60,000 nt of DNA from Cryptomeria japonica (taxonomy: Eukaryota; Streptophyta; Pinopsida; Cupressales; Cupressaceae), in assembly GCF_030272615.1 (NCBI RefSeq), contig NC_081411.1, positions 44,097,517-44,157,516 of the forward strand, written 5' to 3'. Within the stretch, counting starts at the first letter, position 1. Every line of letters starts with the position of its first letter. This document shows positions 24,480-35,128 of this stretch, one piece after another. The notes below the pieces were generated by a model. The model was not told where the DNA came from and ran no database searches. It saw only the letters and a list, made by a program, of their open reading frames with translations. The position numbers and the translations under genes are program-made.

Positions 24480-25130
24480 AGAGACTGTGTAGTGGTTACT
24501 CATAGATCAAAGGTAACTTTACAAGGGATACCACCAAATCATCGACCAACAATAGGGACTTATAATGTTGTTGAACAACTTAAGAAAACTCCAACACAAA
24601 TATCATTATTCGAACTATTGCGTATTTCACCCACTCTCAGAGCTATACTGGATAAAGCACTTCAAGATTCAGTAGTGGACAAAGATATAGATGAAAATGC
24701 CTTCCAGTCTATGGTAGGTAATTTGACACAAGGCATAGGTATTGCATTCATAGAACAAGATATCACTAGTGATAGACTGCTTAATAATGACCCACTACAT
24801 CTGGAAGCTTACGTTCATAAGAGAAGAATCAAAAGAGTACTCATACATGGAGAATTTGGTCTCAACATTTATACTTTAAAGCTGGTTAAGGCACTACGAT
24901 ATTATGAACTTCATATTGATGCTTCCAAGAGGATAAATATCAAGTAATACGATGATGAAGAATGCCCATCAAAAGGCATTGTAACATTACCTGTACAAGT
25001 GGGATCTATAACAACAAAAGTCACTTTTCAAGTCTTGGAAAGAGAACTGGGATATAACATGTTATTGGGTCGCCCATGGATCCACACCATGCAAGCAGTA
25101 CCATCCATATTTCATTAGTGTTTCAAATTC
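24480..25130 (+). pseudogene. Tat-like aspartic protease region, copy A
   Basis: Same frame as gag. It contains 'ENAFQSMVGNLTQG' and a retropepsin core 'RRIKRVLIHGEFGLN' where copy B has VLIDGG: the catalytic Asp is His in A, so this protease would be dead even with an open frame. A TAA follows near 24945. The flap/late part continues after it ('GYNMLLGRPWIHTMQ', about 25050-25090). A 22-26-bp loss near 25275 relative to B shifts the frame before the G-patch region. Confidence 0.85.
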
Positions 25131-25299
25131 CCATATAATGGTATCGAAATCACCATAAGGGGTGATCCAAATCCCTTCCAACATTGCAATTACTCGAAAG
25201 AAATTGTGGATAATCAGGTACCTATCAATGAGGAAGCACCTATCACTACACAGTTGGAGGCATTAAAAATCACACAAACAAAAATTACAAATAAAAGAT

Positions 25300-25671
25300 A
25301 TGGGTTGTGGAGAGTATTCTATTGTAAATACTTTAAGTAGGAAACAATTGTCTCTTTCTACTAGGTCTTTTCAGAAACCTCACAATACAGTAAAAAAGCA
25401 AGACAAAGGAAAAGAAATTGTCAGATACACAGACTCATGCTCTTTCATTAGATGGGGTGACTTACAAGAAGAATCCCTAAATGAAGATGTTAACCATTGG
25501 ATATATAGAGAAGAAGATCATATGACAATACCCACAATACACACATATCGGTATGGAAATGGATTCAAAATACTTCAAAGTCATGGATATGATGGTACCA
25601 CAGGCCTAGGGTTACAGAAACAAAGAAGGCTAGAACCTATTGTTCCTAATGATAACCCAGGTAATAATTGA
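25300..25671 (+). pseudogene. G-patch region downstream of protease, copy A
   Basis: Open for 123 codons in the frame used by RT. Residues near 25555-25640 read 'GNGFKILQSHGYDGTTGLGL' followed by QKQRRLEPI. Glycine spacing and the EPI end match a G-patch, an RNA-binding or helicase-activating module also known next to protease in some retroelements. Copy B has the same stretch (about 55775-55875), with 'HGRDGTTGLGL'. The frame continues past a stop at 25669-25671 into a proline/serine-rich linker. Confidence 0.7.
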
Positions 25672-25857
25672 TTGGGATATAAGCATGTACAACATATCAC
25701 CGAAGAAAGACATCATACCCTTGATATACTAAATCGACCAAGCAAACCGTCAGGCTACATACCACAAAGGGATTTGTCCATATAGGCACTTCCATCTTCA
25801 TCTCAAACAAGTAATAAGGTACCCACATCACCTAGTGTAGAACCAGATGGATAAGAC

Positions 25858-26730
25858 ATGAGACAACTCCTGCAAGAACCTACCACTGGGTTACAAAATG
25901 ATGCAGTTATTGACACAACAGTACAGGCCAATGTAGCAACAGATGCAGGATTACCACCACCACCTGAATCTCATCCATGGTTATTGCCACTACTTCTGCC
26001 ACGAGAAATGACTCAGGCTCAACCAAATGAATCAGATGAAGAAAGATTGCAAAGGCTTATACCAGGTTTAAGAAGGGTAACTAATGTACACAGAATACCA
26101 GTCAATGTACACCAGAATCAAAGGAAAGAACAAGAAGAAATAAGTGATGATAGCTCACATGATGAAACATATATTGAAAGTGAGACAAATTCTCATGACT
26201 ACAAATTCTTATCACTACATGATTCTAGCCCAACAGAAAGTGTAATATCAAGGTATCAAATAAGGCTTATACAAGATGAAAATACACAAAGTCATTCAAA
26301 CAATCAAGTCTTCATGTTATCAGAGTCTCATAATGATTTACCCCTAGTAAATTCACACTTGATTGATTGGGGGCAAGAAGGAAAACCAACACTAGACTGG
26401 TTTGAAAATGACAAACCAATTTCAAAATTTCTTGGAGTTAGAGAGGGATTTCCACAAGGAGATCACAAAGCAGGGTTTGTTGTAGACCTGGATAGAACAA
26501 CATACTTTGGAGAAGAAAGTGCTTCTGCAATAGAAGATAAGGATCAAACTACCCATAATTGTAAGAGTGACTTGGGTAATCTTCCTATGGAAAGAGAAAG
26601 TTCAGCATTGCTTATAGAGGAAACATAAGAAGTAAACATAGCAGAAGGGGAGGTTGTACATAACATCCATCTGGCAAAATCACTAAGCAAAGAAGAAAAT
26701 GATAGATTCATTCACTTTTTCAAGAAATGA
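25858..26730 (+). pseudogene. Acidic linker between G-patch and RT, copy A
   Basis: 256 open codons with no catalytic motif: a PPPPESHPW stretch, a long acidic/serine-rich part (EEISDDSSHDETYIESE), then a conserved block 'LIDWGQEGKPTLDWFEND', 'FPQGDHKAGFVVDLDRTTYFG' leading into RT. A TAA at 26626 (B reads on) and a frame break near 26728 separate it from RT. This is part of the pol polyprotein; its role is unknown to me. Confidence 0.7.
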
Positions 26731-26754
26731 CCTGTCAACTTTGCTCGGTCCTAC

Positions 26755-27800
26755 TCACATATGTTAGGCTTAGACCCTGAGTTAGTGTTGCATCATTTAC
26801 CTCCAATACCAGGAGTTAAACCTTACAAGCAAAAATTGAGAAAAATGCATCCAAGTATTTCATTACTGGTTAAAATAGAACTACAAAAGTTGTTGGATGT
26901 AGGTTTCATTAGTCCAATTGATTACACGGAATGGATATCCAACCTGGTACTTGTGACTAAGCCCATAGGAGGAATAAGAATCTGTACGGATTTTTGGGAT
27001 CTAAATAAAGCTTGTCCTAAGGACGACTTCCCGCTACCCAATATTGACATGATAGTTGACCTAATAGTTGGAAAAGAAATGGTATCCTTAATGGATGGTT
27101 TCTCAGGATATAACCAGATTAAAATTGCACCAGAAGATCAACCTAAAAAAGCCTTTACATGCCCATGGGGAACATACTACTGGAATGTGATGCCATTTGG
27201 TCTCAAAAATGCCAGAGCAACATACCAAAGAGCTATGACAATGTTGCTTCATGAAATGATCCACAACATAATGGAAGATTATGTGGATGACATATTAGCT
27301 AAATCACAAACAAGAGAAGGTCACCTCACATTCGTTGCAAATATATTTGATTGGTTGGAGTAGTATGATGTCAGACTAAACTTGAAGAAGTGTGTGTTCG
27401 GTGTAACAATAGGTAAACTACTAGGGTTCATAGTGTCAAATAGAGGAATTGAATTAGACCCTTCCAAGGTCAAGGCAATCATTGATATGCCACCTCCGTC
27501 AACACCTAAACAACTCAGAGGGTTACAAGGAAGACTACAATCCATAAAGAGATTCATAGCACAGTTGGCAAATAAGTGTCACCCATTCCAACATTTACTT
27601 AGGAAAGGAGTTACTTTCAAATGGATAGAACAATGGTAGGAATCTTTCCAAGCTCTGAAAGATTATCTTGTAAATGCACCAGTGTTAGTATCACAACTCC
27701 AGGAAAACCTCTATTGTTATACATATTAGCAACAAACTCAGCTCTAGGATCTCTACTGGCACAACATGACGACAAAGGAAAAGAAAGAGGCATTTATTAT
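26755..27800 (+). pseudogene. Tat-like RT and start of RNase H, copy A
   Basis: Reverse transcriptase: 'LLDVGFISPIDYTEWISNLV', 'GGIRICTDFWDLNKACPKDD' (first catalytic Asp kept), 'SLMDGFSGYNQIKI', 'WGTYYWNVMPFGLKNA' and YVDD at 27280-27291. A TAG at 27361 interrupts before the thumb ('LNLKKCVFGVTIGKLLGFIV'). RNase H starts near 27690 with 'LYILATNSALGSLLAQHDDK' and is cut at 27800 by the DNA transposon; it resumes at 38941. RT active-site residues are intact here, unlike copy B. Confidence 0.9.
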
Positions 27801-27823
27801 GGGTCAGTGCAAGAAGATGAGTC
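27801..27823 (+). repeat. Left terminal inverted repeat
   Basis: GGGTCAGTGCAAGAAGATGA + GTC. Against the reverse complement of the right end (GGGTATGTGCAAGCTAATGA + GTC) 18 of 23 positions agree, with matching blocks GGGT, GTGCAAG and ATGAGTC. Confidence 0.85.
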
Positions 27824-27844
27824 CACTTTTTGGCCAAAAAGTGG
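27823..27844. repeat. Perfect 22-bp palindrome beside the left TIR
   Basis: The 22 bp from 27823 (CCACTTTTTGG and its exact reverse complement) are self-complementary without a spacer. It abuts the left TIR and has no counterpart at the right end, so it could be a protein-binding site or cruciform. Confidence 0.9.
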
Positions 27845-28679
27845 AAGTGTTTTCCTTGTTTTTCAGATTTTGTCTCACTTGAGCTTAAATTTTGAAACAC
27901 TTAGAGATTGAATCTTGGAAAAAGTCAGTAGTATAAAAGATATCTCTCTAAGTGTACTTTTCAAATATGTAATTTATTTTAATACCCACATAATAAAAAA
28001 TAACTTTTTGAATGGAGTTCTAAAAACTATGTTTTAAAAATTCCTGTTTCAGGACCATACCATGCATGTGTACGACCCACACTTTTTGACACAATTAATA
28101 TTATTTTCTCAAACCGTTTTGGGAAATGGTTTGTAACATACTGAAGATTGATGAGCATATTTTTCTGTATTTTTTTTTCAAATATATTTTTTTTAATTAA
28201 TTTTTTAATGGCCGTAATTATCTTTTTAAAAATTTGACGTGTACGACCCACATAATTTGACGTAAACTTAGCATTTTTTTAATTTTTTTTTTTTAAATTG
28301 AAAAGAATTTTGTGTAGAATGATGACATAATTTTTTTTTCAAAATTCATTAAAATAAATAAGTTATTAAATTAAGAAAATTAGTTAATATTTCAAATTTA
28401 TGAACCTGATTTAGTATAAATTAAATGAAAAATAGTTAAAATAATCAATTTTTAAATTAATTTACATATTTAGAATCTAGACAGTATAATCTGAAATGGG
28501 TTTCAATTCCGTATAAAAATTCTTTGATTAGAGGCACGTAAACTATTTCATTTCATCATATTTGTGCTTTCATTCATGGAGTTTTGAATTTGCAGGTTCA
28601 TGTCTCAGGTGTGGCCATCCCAGGCCTATCTCGGGCCTAATCCTGAGGCAAGTGGTGGGTTGTGAATTCAAATTTTGCA

Positions 28680-28834
28680 TAACGGGCCCCCGTTTTATAA
28701 ACGGGGGCCCGTTTCATTTTTGCCTGTTGGATTTAACAACGGGCCCCCGTTTTTAAAACGGGGGCCCGTTATTTAAATAACGGGCCCCCATTATTAAAAC
28801 GGGGACCCGTTATTTAAATAACGGGCCCCCGTTT
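28680..28834. repeat. Left subterminal palindromic array
   Basis: Seven copies of AACGGGCCCCCGTT or its reverse AACGGGGGCCCGTT, alternating in orientation and spaced by 3-25 bp of AT-rich DNA, so that adjacent copies can pair as hairpins. Each copy also has a self-complementary GGGCCC centre. The array ends about 180 bp before the transposase ATG. Confidence 0.95.
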
Positions 28835-29011
28835 CTAAATAACCGTTACTGTAAAAAATAAAATAGATTGCATTGATTTACCACACTATCATTGAAATCC
28901 GTACTGACAAAGATTTTTTACATCATTTGGCAGTACTTTTTAATATTTTTTACACGATTTTTTGAAGAACTCAATAAAAAAATATTATTTTTTGAAGACG
29001 AGTTTGTAAAA

Positions 29012-32000
29012 ATGGGTTCTAAGCAATGTCAAAAGAAAAAAAAGAGGACAATGACAGTGGATGAAATTCAAGCACAAAGAGAGAAGGAGGCAAAATGCCA
29101 AAGAGATCAAAGATCACAACAACAACAATTGAATAACACTTCTGAAGCATCTAGTTCAGTGCCCGTTGTAGATGAGACCATTGAAGACATCATGATGGAT
29201 GCAAGAAATGTAGAACCACACACGGGTATGACTGTTAATGCAAATGTTGATGTGGATGCGAATCCTGGTATGTTTTTAAATCCTGATGACTATGATGCCA
29301 ATCAAATTGCTGATTTAAATGAAGCTGGATATAAATTTCATACACCAATACGAAAAGAAATAAAAATTGAAAATATTACACCACCCTCTCTAAAAGAAAA
29401 TGAATGTAATTTGTTTACTATTGATAGCAATGTGCTAGATAATCTTAATGGGTTAGTTTCTTGGAGACAAGTCAGAACACATGCAAACAGATTATATAAA
29501 CAATTTTTCTATAATAAAAAGTTAGGATTCCAATGTCAATTAATGCTACAATTAATAAAAATGTTAAAAATGCGTAAAGTCATGAAAAAAATAGGTATTT
29601 ATGCAAAACCAAAAAGAAAAGATGAATCATATAAGCAAGTTGTATCTACTGTTGCCAATGCCATCGATTCTATAGGAAAAACAAGTCGATCTAAAGATAA
29701 GAATGCAGCACGTAGAGTTATAACGACTGCTATAGTTGACAAAATGATTGTTAGTAAAAGAATGTTAAGTGATATAAGTGGCTATTTGAACTTACATCGT
29801 AGAACCTTGTCAAGAGCGGCCAAAAGAAGAGACACAATTGAAATTGATCCACTAAACCATTGTTGGAGTTTTAGTGGTAGACTTCAAAGGTCGGACATGA
29901 AATTAAATGATGAAACTAAACAATTAATTGCAAAATTTTGGCATGATAACACTAGAGTTTCATCAAATGCTAGAGATGTTTTAAAGTTAAGGGTGGGATC
30001 AAAAATTCGTGATCCTCATCCAAAACATCTTCTTGACATGACTCAAACTGAATTCTTTAAAAAATTTAGTGATGAATCTGTGTTAATGAATTTATGAATT
30101 AGTCAAAGATCATTTGAAAAATGCAAACCCTGGTATGTTAAAATCAATAAACAAAGAATATCTTGTTGTTGTAAAACTCGTGTCTAGTTTCGTTACTATT
30201 ATGATGTTTTTCGATATATTCATTGTATGTTGCATGGTAATGATCTTGTGCAGGATTGTGGTGTTTATGTTCCACCTGAAACTATAAAAGATTTTATTGG
30301 AAGTTTATTTTGTAAACCACCTAATGAACAATTATTTCTTTCCAGTTCATGCATTTATGGTCTTTGCAATTTATGTGGGAACTATTCTTCGATAGGTGAA
30401 TGTTTGCATGAACATGTTTCATCTGAGTTTAGACAAAAAATGGTTGATGTTAGGAGATTTAAAAATATAGAATACCCTCTAAAGGATGGAAAGATGGGGA
30501 AACGTTTAGAATTGATTACAGAACAGAATAGTGTGAATGCATTTATTAGTGAGTTTAAAACTCATATTGTTCCAAAATATGTGAAACATTCCCAACATGC
30601 CCGATGGCTTGATGGATAGTTTCACATATGCAAGAACACATTTCCAGTTGGAACAATAGTATCAGTTGTGGATTTTGCAGAAAATTATACTCTAAAACCA
30701 CAAGAGGAAACTCAATCACAATACTACAACTCAGTGCAAGTGGCCATATTTGTGCACATTATATATAGACATGACCATGACAGTACAGAAGATAATAGAA
30801 ATTTTTTGAGGGAGTATCATTTCTATGTTAGTGATAATCGATTACACTCTTCAGAGTTTATCCAACATTGCTTCGAGGTATTTTATGATAATCTTAAGGA
30901 AAGAGAAATTGACATGAAACAACATATGATATGGTTAGATAACTACACTGGACAATTCAAAAATGCAAGAATGTTTTATTGGCTATGCAAAGTTCACAAG
31001 ATAACCAATGTCCAACATTTATGGAGTTTTTTTGAAGCGGGACATGGTAAGGGGGAACATCATGGAGCTAGTGCCTGTATAAAAAGAGCTCTTGCTAGAG
31101 AAAAATTGAAATTCGAGGATGCAGTGAAATTTAGAGATGCTCGTGCAGTTGTAGATTGGTGCAATTCAAAGTTGTCAAAAGGATCAATTGAAAACTCTGC
31201 AATTCGACGTTTCTTCTGGTTGATAGAGGAAGATAGTATTCCTATTCGGCATGATTGTAATACCATCATTGGATCAGCTAAATGGCATTCGTTTAAGAGT
31301 TCTAATTCAAACGCATGGACTATATTCACAAGGCAACTTGCTTGCTTTTGTCAGTTTTGTGTTTCCGGAGATTGGGAATTTTGTGAGAATAAAGAATGGG
31401 TTGAAGAATGGCAACAAAGATCATTGACACCCATAGATGCAAATGATCCGCATGAAAGAACTGATGAAGATATGGATCAAATGTTTGCATCAAATGACTA
31501 TGATCGCATTTCAGATCTTATACAACAAGGTAAAATTATTTTTGAAATTTGTTTTGATTTATTAAATAGTACATAAATTTATGAAATCTTACAGTGTATA
31601 TTTTTATTTTTATTTCTCATTAAATATTAAAATAAAATTGTTTTGTGCACAGGACATGTCTATGCTATTTTTACACCAGAGGACAATGAAGAGGGGATAG
31701 AGTATTGGTTGGCTCGATGTGTAGAGCCAAAACATAAGCTAACTACTCCTCGAGTAGATGATGATGGTTATGACTATCCAACAGGATCTGTGGTTGTTGT
31801 TGGCACTTGGCTACGCAAATATCTAACAAGAAAGAATGGATTGCCCGCATTTGAAGATTATGAATTAGAGAAGAAGATTATACATTACTCATATTTGGTA
31901 GTGGCAACTAATATAAAATTGGATAGATATCGTGGCAGGCCTGCTAATAAACAATTATGGACTCTCTCTATGGAAGAGCACGAGACAATTATAGATGCTT

Positions 32001-32038
32001 TGCAAAAGAGAGAGGATGCAGATGGTATAACGGAATGA
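29012..32038 (+). pseudogene. DDE-type transposase, two exons, three premature stops
   Basis: Exon 1 runs from ATG 29012 to 31529; CAAG|GTAAAA is the donor and TGCACAG|GACATG (31653) the acceptor; exon 2 ends with TGA at 32036-32038. The intact protein would be about 965 residues. Exon 1 stays in one frame with only three stops (TGA 30095, TAG near 30185, TAG near 30617). Order: basic, Q-rich N-terminus; acidic stretch; basic region ('KTSRSKDKNAARRV') that may bind DNA; Cys-rich parts 'RISCCCKTR' and 'CIYGLCNLCGNYSS' then 'GECLHEH', probably zinc-binding; catalytic core with 'VVDFAENY' (Asp 30671), 'IWLDNYTGQFKNA' (Asp 30938) and 'GHGKGEHHGA' (Glu 31055). Spacing D-x88-D-x38-E fits an RNase H-fold transposase. 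Exon 2 has 'VYAIFTPEDNEEGIEYWLAR', an unassigned C-terminal domain. I recall similar 'DFAENY...DN..GQFKN...HGKG' proteins, unnamed, in ferns, mosses and animals; this is memory, not a search. Confidence 0.8.
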
Positions 32039-32339
32039 ATCTAGTAAAATTTTGTTTCAGGTCTACCACAAGTAGAAGGCATCAATGAAAACAAAGTTAT
32101 TTAAATAGACTGTTTATTTTATTTTAGATATGTCTTCTTGATTACATTTTGTGTACAATATACATAAATGAGAGACTATTGGTCAAATTTATGAATGAGA
32201 TAATTATGTTTTAATCAAGTTCTATTCATTATATTTGTTAAATGATACTTTTTAATTTAGAATATGTTATAATTATAAGATATGTTTCGATACTTAGTTC
32301 ATGATGTATGCACATTTAGTTTATCTAATCACAAGAACT

Positions 32340-32913
32340 ATTTAAATGAAATTCCAAAAATAAAATTACAAGTCCACATAATGCCTATAAAGTTGTTTAA
32401 GCACAACTTCCATAAACAAAATTTCAAGTCCACATAATATATAAAGTATGCACAAAATTTCAAGTCCACATAATTTCAAGTCAATATATATGATCTAATG
32501 TGCACATAATTTCAAGTCCACATAATATCTAATGGGCACAATACACATAAAGTATGCACATAATATATATGATCTAATCCTATTATGAAACTATCCATAT
32601 ATATAAAGTATGTGTGTGCACGTGTAAACAAATATGTAAAGCCCGTAAAATAGTACATATCAGAGCCAAATAAACAGTAAAATTTCAAGTCCACATAATC
32701 CATATAATATCTAATCCATATATATGTCTAGATGGTAACATGATGTTCACTCCACATAATATCTAATGTGCACAAAATATATAAAGTATGCACAAAATAT
32801 ATATGATCTAATCCTATTATGCAACTATCCATATATATAAAGTATGTGCATGTGTAAACAAATGTGTAAAGTCCATAAAAAAGTACATATCAAAGCCAAA
32901 TAAATAGTAAAAT
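32340..32913. repeat. Repeated AT-rich DNA between the convergent genes
   Basis: The phrase CACATAATTTCAAGTCCACA recurs several times at 32365-32530. A ~115-bp block (32571-32685, from GATCTAATCCTATTATGAAA) is duplicated at 32804-32918 with an offset of 233 bp. It forms the 3' flank of both genes; no ORF. Confidence 0.8.
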
Positions 32914-33460
32914 CTAATTGCTATCATCAATAACATCTCGTGGTCTCTTGTCCCTGGGACGTGGTCCAGATCCACCTGTCTCATGTTATATAATAAAAAA
33001 ATAATATTAAAATATTGCCTGAAATTAACTATTAAAAGAATCATTTATCAAATATAGTAGAATTCATAAATTAAGTTACAAACTTACCATATGCTCATTA
33101 GATCCTCTAGCAGCATCTCTCTTGTCCCCATGACGTGGTCCAGATCCACCTGTCTCATGCTATACAATAAAAAAATAATATTAAAATATTACTTGAAATT
33201 AACTTTTAAAAGAATCATTTATCAAATATAGTAGAATTCGTAAATTAAGTTACAAACTTACCATATGCTCATCAGATCCTGTAGCAGTATCTCTCTTGTC
33301 CCTGGGACGTGGTCTAGATCCACCTGTCTCATGCTGTACAATAAAAAAATAATATTAAAATATTACTTGAAATTAACTATTAAAAGAATCATTTATCAAA
33401 TATAGTAGAATTCATAAATTAAGTTACAAACTTACCATATGCTCATCAGACCCTCTAGGA
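32914..33460 (-). repeat. 174-bp exon-plus-intron tandem repeat
   Basis: Exon starts at 33333, 33159 and 32985 are exactly 174 bp apart. Exons 6 and 7 (72 bp each) are near-identical and encode HETGGSRPRPRDKRD then a TATGSDEHM-type end; exon 8 shares the first ~15 codons, then ends in PRDVIDDSN and stop. Exon 5 shares the 3' end (GSDEHM). Introns of ~102 bp are also near-identical. Confidence 0.92.
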
Positions 33461-35041
33461 GTATCTCCTCTAGCAGTATCTTGTGCAGTATCAACACCAA
33501 ATGTAGTGGTAGCTAACTCCTGTACAAGGTCAAATTCAAAGTGTCCAATTAAATCTTAAATTAAGAGTCAAAATAAGATCAAATTAAGTATTACATATTA
33601 ATACCTCAAAGGATGTCGATGTGCGTTCAAATTGGCTCTGATCAAAATTATGAGGATAACCTATCCTAATGGTAGTGTCCACCTGCATACATGCATTTAA
33701 TGAAATCATATTTAGTGAACATATATATGTGTACTAAATAATTTCAAGTTAAGTTACAATATTGCAAGAGTTCATATTTAATTTAAGAATTATAAGATAC
33801 ATACCATAGATGGTGTCACAATAGTCAGACCCTCTTCTCGATGTGATGTAGAGGGTCCCTCATGACCTGAATCCTGGAGAAAGAAGCATTCAATGTATCA
33901 ACATGAAAATTTATATAGTATACAATGATAACATATTAACTTAAAAAAGATCTAGTACAATGTCTAGATAGAAATTTATACTATACCCCATAAGGTGTGC
34001 TGAGTTGTGTTCCAGTAGATGCAATATTGACTCTAATATTAGGCGTAGTCCTTATCTACATAAACAAAATTTATTTAATGAAGTATTAGATTGTATAAAA
34101 AAAGAGATGCACTTAGTTTATACCTATATTTAATGAAGTACATAAAAAGATTGACATGTACATGTATATATATCTATACCTGGTCAAGATGAACATCCGA
34201 GCAAAGAAAATCCATATAAGATGTCATCATACTATCATCTGCTGCATCATGCTCATCTGGAACTGAAGTAGATCCTGCAACAGTAGTAGGACCTACACAC
34301 GTTTCATGACAACTCGAACACATATGTGGCATCCATCGAGGAGCAGATGCCATGTGAGCAGCTTGCTCACTCAGGTTACCTGTGAGGGAAGTCAAAGCAT
34401 CTAATGTCGAAATGAATGATGTATTTTGGACATCTGCAGGAATCGATGGAGCAACAAGTGGAACTATGGGTGGATCCGGTAGGGGATTATTACTCTGTGC
34501 CCCTAATCTATGCTATGGCATTCCATGACCAACACCCTGGAATGACTTAATATCAAAATAATTTGGTTTTTGGTTCATTACAAACTCACAATATAATTTC
34601 TTCAAAAAATAAAAAGGGACCTCATAATTACGATGTGGTGGATAATCAAAAACCATCCACCATCTATCCCAAAAGTATCTAGCCATTTCTGGATGCACAC
34701 ACCACCTAATTGAAATTCTTTTCTGGTTAGGTTGCATTGGTTCTCTTGTTTTTGGGTTGGTAAAATATGGACATAAATGAGCTTTGGTTATTTTCAAATC
34801 AGTGATTTGTCTATAAGTTAAACCATCGGCATAAAAATCACGCAACTCTTGTCGTCGTCTATGAAATTGATCTAATTGAGAATCAACAGATCTAACTGAC
34901 TCGACAATAGTTTGCATTGATTTTGCAAACTCTACAAGATGGGGTGGCGTGACTTGCTCATTTTGGATAGCAGCAATGTTTTGTTCAATCACTTGTAGGT
35001 TTTCATTAATTCATTCTCTTAAACGAATTTCATCCAATCTA

Positions 35042-35128
35042 GGGGGTTGTGGTGGTGGTGGTGGTGGTGGTGGTGGTGGTGGAGGAGGAGGAGGAGGAGG
35101 AGGAGGGGGTTGTGGTGGGGGATTTTCA
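35042..35128. repeat. GGT/GGA microsatellite coding the proline run
   Basis: Uninterrupted GGT and then GGA triplets; read on the minus strand they are CCA/CCT proline codons in exon 1 of the second transposon gene. Length probably varies between copies. Confidence 0.9.
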
